A DNA stretch of 64,000 nt from Albifimbria verrucaria (taxonomy: Eukaryota > Ascomycota > Sordariomycetes > Hypocreales > Stachybotryaceae): the NCBI GenBank assembly GCA_020081605.1, contig JAHREC010000013.1, positions 7,235,399 to 7,299,398 of the forward strand. The letters are read 5' to 3'. The notes beneath the pieces are model-generated. The model did no database searches. It saw only the letters and a list, made by a program, of their open reading frames with translations, and was not told the DNA's origin. The translations under genes and the position numbers were made by a program. This document shows positions 48,944 through 59,856 of this stretch, in pieces; the stretch's first letter is position 1; each line of letters begins with the position of its first letter.

Positions 48944-51900
48944 ATGAGTACATCGGGAACTCGAAACCAACAGCGTCATACTCGATGGTTCTCTTGACCA
49001 GGAGGGAGCCAGTTTTGTGTCGGGTAGTGGCAATCCAGAGCTTGAGGATGATGACCACGAGCAGAGTGCATACCCATCGCACGACAGCGCGGATGATGAC
49101 TATTTAAGGGAGTCCGCGGTGGGCTCTGAGGATGGATCTGCGACAGCGGAGCGTGAATCACGCACATGGAGGATTGATCGCTCAAGAGGTACCTACCACT
49201 ACAAATGTAAGGAAAAGGAGCCGTCCACCAATTTAGAGGGACAACACTGACATGCCGCATATACTCAGGTGATGAATTCATAGCGAAAACCAGGGCGCCT
49301 GAATTCAAAGGTGCTGAAGCGATCTCGATACTTCAACGACCATTCACCATGGATTATGGTAGCCGAAAAGCCGGCTCGCGACCCGCCAGCGACAAAGACA
49401 ACTACTATCCAATATTCTACCTCGACTTCATTTGCATCGAGGGAGCCCCATTGCAGCCGATCAGTCGGCGTAGCGATCGATTCTTCGATAACGTGACAAT
49501 TTCCTTCCAGCATTGGCAAGCACCTTACAGCGTGAAACGAGGCAGTAATATATCGTTCGACCTGACAAACCGAACTTTTCGTGTTGCGGTGGCCGCGACG
49601 CGAGAGCAGTGGTTTATCGTTATGCACCCCACACGACCCGGGAACGGCAATCGCAAACGTCGTGACGCAGCCAAGCATGGGACCGGCATGGTCAAACACC
49701 ATGCCGAAGCGCTCGCGTCCTATATCAAATCAGTCTTCACGAGTGGCGAACTGCTTGGCGAAGGAATTGAGGCAGCATGGAAGCTGGGCGGTAGATCGTC
49801 TCAACAGATAACGTACAATAAGTGGACCATGTTCCAGGAATTTTTCATGGACGGATGGGCCAGTTTCGTTGAAATGTATGCCCACGAAACGTTCTGGTCC
49901 GACAACCTTCCTGCTTTTCATGCATACGACTACGGCGCCAACATAGAGATGGAAGTGACCGAAGGAGTCCAAAATCTCCCGCGGGAAACTCGCATACGAC
50001 CGGATGATGATGACGAAGACGACGACGACGAAGAAGAAGATGAGGATAGCGACGAGGAGCGAAGATACCAGGGCGATATGGAAGAAGAAAGCGAAGTTGA
50101 TTCGGAGGAAGAGCAAGCAGTTGAGCCAAGCAGTCGTGATAACTCAAGTCTCTTCGTACAAGGCCCAAATGAGCAGATTGCAGGTGCCGCGAATGGCGCA
50201 ACATCCAGGAGCCCGCTGGAATCGCAAGATGAACACTTCAGCCCCGGATTGCTCCAACTTCGTACGGAGTTAGAGCACAAATACAATTTAGATCACTTGA
50301 CGAGTATATCCTATGCCGTTGCTACAAACTTGCACTGCACCACCGGCGGAGGTCAAGACCAGGACCAAGACCAGGTCTTTTGTCTTCTCGCAGACAGGAA
50401 CTGTTTGGCTCGGGAATATGCTAGCTCTCGAGACTATACCTTTTATCCGCTGGGCTTCCACTCGGCATATGGCAATTTTTCATCACCAAAGCCGCCCGCC
50501 TTCCTCAAGAACAATCTCCTGGCCATTATAGAGGACAACATGAGTTTTTCGAACCAGGGTGCTGATGTTGTATCCTTCGGCGAGTTTCAAGGATACTGCG
50601 CGCTAAAGTCCGTGTACCGCCATCGCGCCGATGCCCTTCTCGCAAGTCAAGGCTCAGCAACGGCAGCACTGACGGTACCAGAAGTCGACACCAAAGCCGC
50701 GGCCAAGGTTAGAGCCAAGCAAGCAAGACTTCTAGATCGGATACGAGGGCGGTTGACACCGGAGAACCCCGGTGCGTCGAAGCCATTTGAGAGAGAAGCC
50801 TTGCTTATCGAGAAAGCCATCGAGGCGGAAGAGTTCTCATATCGCTTCGAACAAGTGGTTACCGTACACGTCCAACGGCTCATAAAGGGACAGAAGAGTT
50901 TCTCTACCGTGTTACAGCCCATTGTCCAGATGAAGCGATATTTCTTAAAGGAGAAGCAATCGTATTCGTGGATTCTGCGGCGGTTTCTCCCTCCGGTTTT
51001 CCCTGGTGTTCTTATCGCGTTCGCTCGAACATTTAAGCTAGCCATCGAGGAGATGGAGCGACGATTTACCATGGCTGGATCGCGAGGTCTGGGGCTCGCA
51101 GCGTCAGAAGCTGTAGCTGCCCTGGACAGGCTGGGAAACTTTTGTCTGACAGGCGATCCTCGTATACTTCCATCACGGGTATTTAGATCACTCGGAACAA
51201 TGGAAAGTCTACAACACGGAGGATGGCCCTTTATCGACCCGGCGATGCTTGATTTTAGGGAAGGAGAAGGGGTCATACACATCGGCCAGTGGCCTCTCTT
51301 ACAGGATGGCCGTCCGATGCTCATGCATGTAGCGTCGCTTGCATTTCACTATGGGACGTTCGTAGCGGCAAACCGCCACAGTCAGCTGTGGTTCTCCGAG
51401 CTTGGGGGTCAGTCCATCCAAGGGATATCGGGGGCCAGTCGGTTCTTAGAAAAGTGCTAGCAGAGCTATGGATCCCTCAGATGTCAAACTTTATGGCCAT
51501 TCAGTTTCATAGAAAGTTGAACCGGGGTATACGAAGTGGTCGAGGTGAGCCTTCCATCAGAGCAGGTCAAGAACTGAAAGCTTGGGAAGATTGTCACGAC
51601 CCGTTTCGATGGAGGTAAGGATGAAAATTCACTGTCATGCTAGATCATATTGGCGATATTCGTTTATTGACATGTGAACCCGCCCAGGGCACTAGAGAAC
51701 CTCCCCAGGATTTGGTCATGCCGGATGGAGCTTCTGGCTCCTTGCGAGATATACCAACCAAAACCAGGCGAGACTTTGCACTGGAACTAGTCGAAGCATT
51801 ACAGGGATCAGAGAGCATGGTTGCCGCCGCCTTCGCGCCAGCCCATTCCACCTGGTTTGCGACGATAAAGGCCGCCATTCAACACACACGCCCAGAAGTC

Positions 51901-52826
51901 GTCACAAAAGACCAATGGATAGATGGCCTCGCAGCTGCTATGCATTCGAGTGGCGTCGAATGGGTGCCAGGTCGACACCGACAAAGACTCACTCATCGGC
52001 GGATCGTGCGCTTAACGGGTTCGGTTCTTTCGACGGAAGTGCTCACGGCTCGGGCCGGCAGCTCAAAGCGATTAGCACTTGAGGCTGACTTTAAACACGA
52101 AAGTACCTTGCGGAAACGACCAAGGAAACAACGGATCAACTTTCAATGCGATATCCCGTTCCAGGATGTCCCGCCATTGATCCAGGCAGGCTTTGAGAGG
52201 CTACGGAAGCTTTTTGGAAAGAATGATGACGACCATAAAATTCTAGAACATTACCAGCAAGCTTACAATACCCTGCAAGGAATCCTTGGCACCAAAATGT
52301 GCGACCTGATGCTAATGCTGGTCTTAACACTGAGCTCATCTTCGGTCACACCCCAAGTAGCACCTAAAGAACGATGTTTTAGTGGGGCACCAAAAACCAA
52401 ACAGAAAGAACAATCGCTGTTGGCAGCGAATATGGTGACGCGGATGCTTTGGTTCCTACAACCGAAAGACTTCCCATGGGGCGCTGAGGATCATGGCACG
52501 ATCCTTCGTATTTCGGAAATGACTAAGAAAATTGGTAAGTCCAGGAATCATAGGACAGTGATGTGATACGACTAACAAAGACACGATGTTACAGAGCATA
52601 AGGGGTCAGTAACCGGGTACTTCGCGAGATTGGGTGGATTCAAGTGGAAAAGCAACGGGACAGCCCGCGGAATAGCGAGTCAAAGCTAGCTCCTGCTAAA
52701 GACTTAGATGCATTGCACAATGAGCTGTCGCGCCTTCTCAAAGACGCCGAATCGTTTATTGCATGTGTGTTCAAGAGCAATGACCAGATATGGGTAGAGC
52801 GGTGTGGATCGATTATCCAGGATTAA
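48944..52826 (+). CDS. Very large protein of unknown function (about 1,210 aa), four exons
   Basis: Exon 1 starts near 48944 (5' frame uncertain) and is acidic and disordered (NPELEDDDHEQSAYPSHDSA). Introns 49189-49268, 51545-51643 and 52535-52594 all have GT-AG ends and connect in frame. The 703-codon central ORF has a first folded part (DYGSRKAGSRPASDKDNYYP onward) and an acidic hinge of about 45 residues rich in D and E. A second part is highly patterned: SYSWILRRFLPPVFPGVLIA, AASEAVAALDRLGNFCLTG, GWPFIDPAMLDF, LWFSELGGQSIQGISGASR. The last exons read DVPPLIQAGFERLRKLFG and end VSNRVLREIGWIQVEKQR. Two 1-nt losses interrupt it: an AAAA run (51450-51453) and a GGGG run (52602-52605). No known catalytic motif. 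It follows the DGQHR gene on the same strand. Confidence 0.7.
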
Positions 52827-53822
52827 TTGCACAATATAATCCAGAGCGTTCTTGGATACATTGCAAAACCCTCCGTTGCTTATTGCACGAGCATTGTCGA
52901 TATCCCTTTAACTGTCATTTCCTCCACCCTCATCTTGGTTTTTGCTATTATCCTTGGTGTGTCAAAACCATTATCTTCCTAACAACCAGAGACACGGTAT
53001 GAGAGACGGATTGCTTATTGGTTGAGTATCCAGAGGTAACTCCCAGCATTACCCTTGTTTGACCTTGTTGCCTGCCACGGCCGTGTGTTTCCCTCCAGTA
53101 TCATCTTCACCCTCCACACAATTATCAGTATCGTTATGCTCGTCAAGGACAATGGGGTTATATCTCGTGCTTCCAGGCCTATCCAAGTCATTTGATGGCT
53201 TGTTTATGGGCGGCCTACTTGGGGCGGAGGGCCCCTAAAGCGGGGTCTAGACGATCCGTCGCTCATATCCCTTCGAAGGTGGTTTTCAGTACGAAATCGA
53301 TAGTAAAAATAACAAGGTTACTTAATAGCATGATTCACCAAGTAAGACAGGACGAGGAACATGTCACCGGATAGTGAGCTAGGAAAGAATTAAAATTCGG
53401 GCGATTTGTCGGTGATGGATAGCCATGATAAAATTGACCAATCAGCATTGGTCATTCTCCGCCGCGTGCTACAGACATCCTTTTCCCTAAGTTATATACA
53501 TAATATTTGTCAGTATACTTCACATCCATCTAAATGTTGGACAGGGGGATCTAGCCATTGCATTTCCTTCCCACAGCACCACCACGTGCTGAGTGGCTCA
53601 GGCTGAAGCGAGGATCCACCACCAGCCAGGATATTAAATTGCTTGGCTGTTGGTTCTGCCACAAATTTACATAACCAACAGCCATTAATGCCTCGGCCTC
53701 GCCGTTTCAATTGACACCTTAAGCCCCTTAACCTACTTTGGTAGGCAACTCTATTACTTGTATGCCCTGAATACCGACACCCTTCTTTACCCAACCGCAT
53801 TTGCTTACTGTCCTACCTAGCT
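52827..53822. other. Intergenic, no gene recognised
   Basis: About 1 kb of ordinary sequence upstream of the GT31 gene; short ORFs only. Confidence 0.45.
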
Positions 53823-55565
53823 ATGGTAGGGTGGATCGGCCGCCTAGAGGCCCCGCATAGTGTGTATTGGTCGGCGAAAGCCACGAGAGCCTGCACCCTA
53901 GCGAAGGCATTAATCCAGTCAACCTGGGGCATACGGAGCTCCTTCTCAAGAGCTCTCAAGCTTGTTGTGCTTATTGCCGTTCTTTTGATAGCATATTGGA
54001 ACTTACCATCAACGAGACCGTATACCACAGACTTGCTTCTAAAAACATCTGATTTAAAAGATGTATCCGCTGTCAAGCCGAAACTTTCGGGCGGTGATCA
54101 AGCCAAACCCATCAACACCAGCGCACATGGCGCACGGCCGTCATCGAGCCACGTTATGAATTGCAATGTTGATACGGACAGGCTTCGTGAGATAAGTGAC
54201 AGATACAAGCTGGACGATCAAGTCGAGTATTTGAGACGCTACATCAGCTTCACGCGCAAGCCCATCGAGCGTCAATCTTATACTTCGCTACCGCAGAACC
54301 TCCTGTCATCAGGTAATGACGCCGAAGGCTTCCGGGTGGTGGATCTGCTGAGTGGCCACGACCAGGAAGAGAAATGCAGCGAACCCTTGGAGGTTTCCGT
54401 CCCGGAGTCGCCTTTCCCGGCCGATGCTGATCTCTCCGACTTCATATTCGCCATTTCCACCACATACAAGCGCCTCAGCGACCCTTCGATGATCCAAGAG
54501 TGGGCCTACTGGCTAACCGACAGCAAAGGCAGGTCTAACGGAGGCAAGCTCCTCCTTCGCCTCCTTGACGTCACGGATGCGGAGCTTACGGAGGTCGCGC
54601 AACGACTTGCCGATGCCGGTATCGATTCCGAAGTGAGCGGGTGGGATAGCCGGATAGAGAAGGAGATGGCTGTCCGGTACCTCAACCTGGTGCCTATGCT
54701 TTACTCCCACAAAGACTCCCCGAACAGGAAGTGGCTGGTCTTGTGCGATGACGACACCTTCTTCACGGCGATGAATGGCCTCGTCGAGCGGTTCAAGCAG
54801 TATGATCATACAAGGCTGTTATATATCGGCACCTTATCCGAGGACGTTACGGCCGTGAAGGTGCACGGCTCCCAAGCTTTTGGAGGCGGTGGAGTCTTCC
54901 TCAGCCGTCCTTTGGCGGGTATCGTTTCCAGTCGCATTGACGCTTGCCGGACGAGGGCCAAGATCAAGCAGTCCAACACCGGCTGGGGTCCTCAGGGAGA
55001 CATTCTCCTTCGTAAGTGCATATACGAGAACACCGACATACGTCTCACGCACCTGAAGGACCTCTGGCAGCTCGATCTTGTAGGAGACGCATCGGGTTTC
55101 TACGAAGGCGGATTTAAGCCGTACAGCATTCATCATTTCAAGAGAGGCGACAAGTGGCACTCGGCCAACCCGCTAAATACCACCAAGATATCCTATACGT
55201 GCGGCGAGGACTGCCCGTTTCAGCGCTTCGTTACTGCGGACAACTTCATCATCTCCAACGGTTATAGCATTGCGCACTACCCCGATGGGATCGACTTCGA
55301 CCTGAGTCAGGTGGAGCGTACATTTCGCCCGCTGTTCGAGGAGCATGTGTGGAACTTCGACTACACGTATGGCCCTCAGCGCCCCTCGCTCCTCAAAACG
55401 GGTAAGAAGATTGCTTGGGAGCTTCGTGACTCGCAAGTCATGGAGGACGGGTCCGTGTTACAGGTATATGTTCGAAAGAAGGATGATGAGCGATGGATGG
55501 TAGAGAAGAAAAGGCCCATGAAGGCACTTGATGGTATTATTGAGCTTGTGTGGGTGCCGAGCTGA
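53823..55565 (+). CDS. Fungal GT31 (Fringe-like, DUF604) glycosyltransferase
   Basis: Intact, intronless, 580 residues. Type II membrane topology: basic N-terminus, one anchor (LKLVVLIAVLLIAYW, about residues 46-60), then a luminal catalytic domain. FIFAISTTYKRL opens the nucleotide-sugar fold. RKWLVLCDDDTFFTAMNGLV carries the DDD metal-binding motif. AFGGGGVFLSRPLAG and GWGPQGDILLRKC are the GGAG-like and acceptor-side motifs of the Fringe family, and YSIHHFKRGDKWH is the C-terminal His motif. A second, beta-rich region completes the normal length of the fungal DUF604 group. Sugar and acceptor unknown; Golgi location expected. It has normal GC content and no frame break, the best-preserved long gene in the window. 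Confidence 0.93.
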   Translation: MVGWIGRLEAPHSVYWSAKATRACTLAKALIQSTWGIRSSFSRALKLVVLIAVLLIAYWNLPSTRPYTTDLLLKTSDLKDVSAVKPKLSGGDQAKPINTSAHGARPSSSHVMNCNVDTDRLREISDRYKLDDQVEYLRRYISFTRKPIERQSYTSLPQNLLSSGNDAEGFRVVDLLSGHDQEEKCSEPLEVSVPESPFPADADLSDFIFAISTTYKRLSDPSMIQEWAYWLTDSKGRSNGGKLLLRLLDVTDAELTEVAQRLADAGIDSEVSGWDSRIEKEMAVRYLNLVPMLYSHKDSPNRKWLVLCDDDTFFTAMNGLVERFKQYDHTRLLYIGTLSEDVTAVKVHGSQAFGGGGVFLSRPLAGIVSSRIDACRTRAKIKQSNTGWGPQGDILLRKCIYENTDIRLTHLKDLWQLDLVGDASGFYEGGFKPYSIHHFKRGDKWHSANPLNTTKISYTCGEDCPFQRFVTADNFIISNGYSIAHYPDGIDFDLSQVERTFRPLFEEHVWNFDYTYGPQRPSLLKTGKKIAWELRDSQVMEDGSVLQVYVRKKDDERWMVEKKRPMKALDGIIELVWVPS

Positions 55566-56039
55566 ACGAAAGCTGCTGTTCTTAAAAATTGGGCTATGGA
55601 TTTTCAACTTCACAGATTACTGTATTTAGTCACACACTGGAAGGGATATGGGACTTGTAGGGAATGAGGTAGCAGAGTTCTATAATGTTTAACTAAGTAT
55701 GCAAGGCAACCTGTTACCCTCCGCAGTCAAGGTGATCGCAAGAGGAACGTCGGACCAGGCTGGCATATATTCCAAGCGCTCAAGCCACCATATCGAACCT
55801 TTACTCGATCCTGGATGTGTCGAATTTGGCGGGAACATCGTCGGAGGAACCGTTCGAAGCTGCGATTCGGAGACTGTAGACGAAGAATACGAACATTAGC
55901 AGGTAGACTCTTTGGAAGCGCGAGGGGGTCAAGCGAGGGGTTAAGCGAGGGAGGATGCCATGTTATGACTCGGAGGATGGTAGCGGAAAAGCTGGTACTA
56001 ACTACCATGGTCATTAGCAAAAGCACTTATGGTTCAAGC
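55566..56039. other. Intergenic
   Basis: Convergent 3' ends of the GT31 (+) and the small secreted protein (-). No supported gene. Confidence 0.4.
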
Positions 56040-56491
56040 CTATGGGACGTAAGAGGCACATACCATTTCATCATAGGAAGATTCAGTCAATTCGGAAAGA
56101 TCATATTGAGCCCCGTCTCCAAAGACCAAGAGAGATGGCCTTACGGTCTCAACAACAGCATCGTCCGTGGAGCGCTTAGAGACGAAGCCATAGCCAGAGC
56201 CACCAAAGTCAGAGTTGAACAGGCTAACTGCGGTAGCGCCGTTGCTCTGCTTGACCTCGGCCAGCGAGCCACACTGGGGGCCTCTGTGGCCACGGCACTG
56301 GATGTTCCAGTTCCTGGGGATCTCTCTGAAGTCAAGGCTGTTGAAGGGCTCCCTCCTGCAGCAGTGGAGCAGCAGACGTTGGGGTTTATGTTACGGCAAG
56401 CAACGTAGTTGCTGCCGCCCCTCCAGCCGAGGTAGAGGTCGATTGCGTTGACACTGGCGGCAAGGCCAAGGATAAGGGGAAGGAAGAGCAT
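56040..56491 (-). CDS. Small secreted cysteine-containing protein, one frame break
   Basis: Starts at 56491 with a clear signal peptide (MLFLPLILGLAASVNA), then IDLYLGWRGGSNYVACRNIN and PNVCCS. After a GGG run (+ strand 56346-56348) the frame shifts by one and continues FNSLDFREIPRNWNIQCRGH, GPQCGSLAEV and SLFNSDFGGSGYGFVSKRS. It ends SSYDEMVCASYVP at 56040. Restored length is about 150 residues, with six cysteines after the signal peptide. Resembles uncharacterised fungal secreted proteins; effector or surface role possible but not shown. A TATA-like TATAAAG lies on this strand at 56598-56604. Confidence 0.72.
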
Positions 56492-56597
56492 GTTGGCAAA
56501 GGGTGCGGACGATTGGATGATTGGATGGTCGGATGGTCAGGTGAGGGCTAAGGAGATGAGTCGGGCTGGAGATTGGAAGGAGGGAAATCGGCCACCT

Positions 56598-56604
56598 CTT
56601 TATA
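56598..56604 (-). promoter_or_regulatory. TATA-like box of the secreted-protein gene
   Basis: TATAAAG on the minus strand about 107 nt upstream of the ATG at 56491. Confidence 0.35.
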
Positions 56605-57414
56605 GTTTTACGCGGAACAGTGTACTGTGCCTTTATCCCATTGAACCCCGGCCTGGAAGAGCGGAAAGAGCGGGAGGTGGCTGTCTCGACTAGCCCGAAA
56701 GCCCTCGCCTACGATGATCCTATATGCTGTTGGTATCCATATCCAGGAATCCTAACCGAGCCCATGCAAGAGCCGGGAGGTCCTAGGAATATTTGACAAT
56801 TTACTGTTGGGTCGTTATCTCATCGTTTCGTTCTCTTATGCAGTTGGCTCCCCGCTACCCTGTAAATGTGCCTGGGTGAGTACCCGGACGATGCGGTCGC
56901 AACCAATAGGGTGCCCACGGGGTTCCATACCAAGAACGATTGTGTATGCGGTTGGCCCTGCAATAGGACGCCGACATCACACAAAGGTCCGACTGTGCCA
57001 GCTAGAATAAAAGGAACTCACGTAGTGACCCCTCGCCAGTCCGAATTCCCGGGTTTGCTTCCCACCAATGCTTTTAAATAAGGTTGGTTCACAGCCCATA
57101 GGCCACCACTCATTGGCTTGGTGGCCACGAACCCCTGCAAACCCCCACCCTCACGCAGCAGCTTCATTCGTCCAAACCGGGATTAAACGAGGGCTGTCTG
57201 ACGCCGTTGGCGAACGATTGGGTTACTGCTTTATGAATGGTCAAACCATACCACGCCGCATATCCCTCCCCTCCTTTATGCAGCCTCTGGAAAACCAAAC
57301 GATGGGACAAAGGTTAAAGTGGTGTTGAGGTCTCAGTCACTGAAGCTCAATATATAAATGCATGGTATAAGCAGCGTTTGAAATTGTGATGTGAAACCCT
57401 CACACAGATGGGAA
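56605..57414. other. Intergenic, no gene recognised
   Basis: Upstream regions of the secreted-protein gene (-) and the RNase H gene (+). Short ORFs only. Confidence 0.4.
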
Positions 57415-57910
57415 ATGCATCTAGATTGCATAGTCATTGCCGTCGATGGTGTGTGCCGGTACAATGGAACACCAACAGCCAGAATGGCTGCAGGTGTGTT
57501 TGTCAGGGAATACTCGAATACAATAAAAGCGTCATTATCGAGAGTGTTCGCACGACGAATCAGGTGGCAGAACTTCAGGCTGCCATTATTGCGCTTCAAG
57601 TGGCCCATGCGATATACAAAAAGAACGGTTTGGGGGTAAGAGGCTGGATCTAGTAGTGATCAAAGCAGATTCAGCATATGTGGTAGACGGGATCACGGAC
57701 TGGGTTCCGAACCGGTGGGTATGAAAAGACGGGGTTTATTGGACAGCAAAGCAGAAAATAGTTCGTAACTCGGACCTTTTCAAGGAATTAGATAAGTGGA
57801 TTGATACGCTTCGTAAAGTCGGTGTGGAGGTTTTGTTTTGGCATGTAGCGCGAGAGCACAATGAGCAAGCAGACGCGTTGACAAATAGCGCGTTAGAAGA
57901 GGCATCTTAG
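57415..57910 (+). pseudogene. Stand-alone RNase H gene, damaged
   Basis: Ribonuclease HI-type protein that would cleave RNA in RNA:DNA hybrids. All four acidic positions of the DEDD centre are visible: IVIAVDGVCRYNGTPTARMA (D), TTNQVAELQAAIIAL (E), VVIKADSAYVVDGITDW (D) and FWHVAREHNEQADALTNSAL (D). The frame breaks near 57517 and 57645, each a missing base next to a short run. An in-frame TGA occurs at about 57725 within NRWV-KDGVYW, probably from TGG. There is no reverse transcriptase or other retroelement domain beside it. About 165 residues when read through, the length of a single-domain fungal RNase H. Confidence 0.78.
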
Positions 57911-58143
57911 TTGTCTGCTGCATTGAGGAAGCGTATTCGAAGCTTGCACGACGGTCTGTCGTAGAGTCTGACTTCAAGGGCACTGTATGTTTGTGGTCCG
58001 GTGGTTTATATATATTCCGGACCGCGATTTCGCATGTCTCATATGCATCGACTTCTTCCTTCTCTCCCTTCTTTTCCTCTCCCTCGAGAAAGTAGCGAAC
58101 ATCATCCTCGCCACCAAGAACCGGATAGCGAACCATTACAGCA
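57911..58143. other. Intergenic
   Basis: Short spacer between the RNase H gene and the next unknown gene; nothing recognised. Confidence 0.35.
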
Positions 58144-59106
58144 ATGGCGAAGAAGAAGAGGACGGCAGCTCAGAAGGCGGCAGAAGCGGCAAGGACATTC
58201 GCAGAACAGGAGCAAACATGGAAATCGCATCTAATACGTCCTACGAAGAAACGCACGAGCGAGAAGAGCCCGTTTCGCCTCGCGAGGAGGGGGCTCAGCC
58301 TCCCCAAAGGACACGATGAAGGGTCACGGAGCAAGCGACGATAGAACTGCGAACGGCATCGATCAGAACGAAGACCGTATGGCGAGTATGGCTGCGTCGA
58401 TGGCACGGGGTGAAGGTATGGGTCTGTATATGAGAGCTCGTCGTTTGAAGACCTAACCAAAGCCAGTGCCAGTGGGCCATGAAAGAAATTTCCTAGGTCG
58501 AGCCTTCCCTACCATTCCGCTTACAGTATGAGTTTTCCGGAACTGTGCGATGTATGATGGAAGAAGCATGCTTTTATACGCCAAAGCAGTGTTGGCAGAT
58601 ACGCTAAAGGAGCGCGGATGGGATTCGCAGCGTCGGCTAATCTTGAATCGTGGGCGGTTCTATGGAAAGAGCATCGATACCGTTTCCCCAGATGGATAAG
58701 CGACGAAGACTTCGAGGATCTAATACAGGCAATGAACACCATACAAAAAATATCAGCGGAGCGTGAGGAAGTCGACGCGGGTGAAATGAGGCGTCTGTTA
58801 AAACAGAGCCATCGACTTCTAACCCTACTCGGACAAAATGGTTATGTTCCTTCTCTAGTATCGCTGTATCAAAGTGGGGGAACGATGCCTGGTGAGGTTG
58901 CATGATGAGGTGGAAATTTGCTTCCTGCAGGGACTCTGGAAGACCTCAAGGGTATCGCAGCGCAGAAGATCAAGTTAGAAAAGGAGGAAGCGGTTATAAA
59001 GGCGGATATCGAAGAAAGCATTAAAATATCTACGGCAACAGCAGCCCAGGAGTTAGACAAGGCTATACATGGAATCCGTATGGATCGGCTTTACCAGAAA
59101 AAATAA
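58144..59106 (+). pseudogene. Unknown protein gene in pieces (basic N-terminus, helical C-terminus)
   Basis: Fragments in order on one strand: MAKKKRTAAQKAAEAARTFA (Lys/Ala-rich helix); an in-frame-shifted stretch with NGIDQNEDRMASMAASMARG; an intron ending TTACAG near 58526; MSFPELCDV-TGA-WKKHAFIRQSS and FAASANLESWAVLWKEHRYR. The last pieces are DEDFEDLIQAMNTIQKISAE and, after a further intron or break near 58905, a coiled-coil end (LEDLKGIAAQKIKLEKEE) to the stop at 59106. The TGA at 58549-58551 could come from CGA. I recognise no family. It may be one decayed gene of about 280 residues, or two small genes. Confidence 0.4.
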
Positions 59107-59361
59107 TATAATAGTACTGTCACCCACTAGATTATATACAGTGGGGCATGGGGCTTAGGTAATCCTGCCGTTTAATTGACAAGAGCTAAGCTCGCTTTTT
59201 ATTGTATTAATGTTAAGTTTCTTCAGCACTTTCCATTCTTGGGAGGTAGCAAACACTTAAGCGGCTGGGGTTAAGGTTAGGTTGGGTTTATATACTCTAG
59301 GGCCGACTTAATGCTGCTTTCTTTTCACTAAACACAACCAATGTATATCAGGCTATCGTAG
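59107..59361. other. Intergenic with degenerate telomere-like bases
   Basis: GGGGTTAAGGTTAGGTTGGGTTTA near 59268-59290 is weakly telomere-like. No gene. Confidence 0.35.
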
Positions 59362-59856
59362 CTAATAGAAAATGTTGCTTAACAGGGAAATGTCTCCTGC
59401 AGCCGATGCCATCCACATACTCCCCCAATCATGGCACTCCAAGCCACTACCAAGAGGAGTATCTACTAAACGATAAGATATAGCACCTTCCGGTTGCATT
59501 TGATCGTCGACTGCGATTCTTATGCCACCTGGTAGATGGCCTTTGAGATTGACAATCTTCTCCTTTATGTCTGTATAATAAAGGGATGTGAGTTTGCATT
59601 TATGATCGAAAAGTGCAAACGTGCGATATTGTGTGAAGGTTGGATATGGTTTCCCCGTTGCCATATAGAGAGTACATTGCCCTTCCTCTGCAAAAGTGCA
59701 ACGAGGCCAATTCCAGACTGGGGTGCGCTGGTTAAGATGACCATGGACTTCGCCAGTTTGAGTTATCGGTGTGGCAATAGCGCCTAGGAGACTCAACGGG
59801 ATAAAGGCAAGAGAAAGTATATATTTTAAAGATAGATGCATGTTTGTGATTTTCAA
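59362..59856 (-). CDS. Small secreted protein, four cysteines (effector-like)
   Basis: Intact 164-residue ORF, no intron. The signal peptide follows Met6 (MHLSLKYILSLAFIPLSLLG), cleaved near AIATP. The mature part has four cysteines (RCTF, QCTL, HKCKL, LECHDW) that could form two disulfides, and many aromatic residues (VWNWPRC, YPTFTQYRTFALF). It ends DISLLSNIFY. No enzyme motif. Size, secretion signal and telomere-proximal position fit a candidate effector or cell-wall-associated protein; function not inferable. Confidence 0.65.
   Translation of the reverse strand: MKITNMHLSLKYILSLAFIPLSLLGAIATPITQTGEVHGHLNQRTPVWNWPRCTFAEEGQCTLYMATGKPYPTFTQYRTFALFDHKCKLTSLYYTDIKEKIVNLKGHLPGGIRIAVDDQMQPEGAISYRLVDTPLGSGLECHDWGSMWMASAAGDISLLSNIFY

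Noticed and set aside
49930..50286. Minus-strand Ser-rich ORF
   Set aside because: Antisense of the acidic GAT/GAC/GAA-rich hinge in the large unknown gene.
51637..52566. Separate gene starting at ATG 51637
   Set aside because: A phase-1 GT-AG intron (51545-51643) joins the preceding gene in frame to this reading frame, so it is better seen as the next exon of the same gene.
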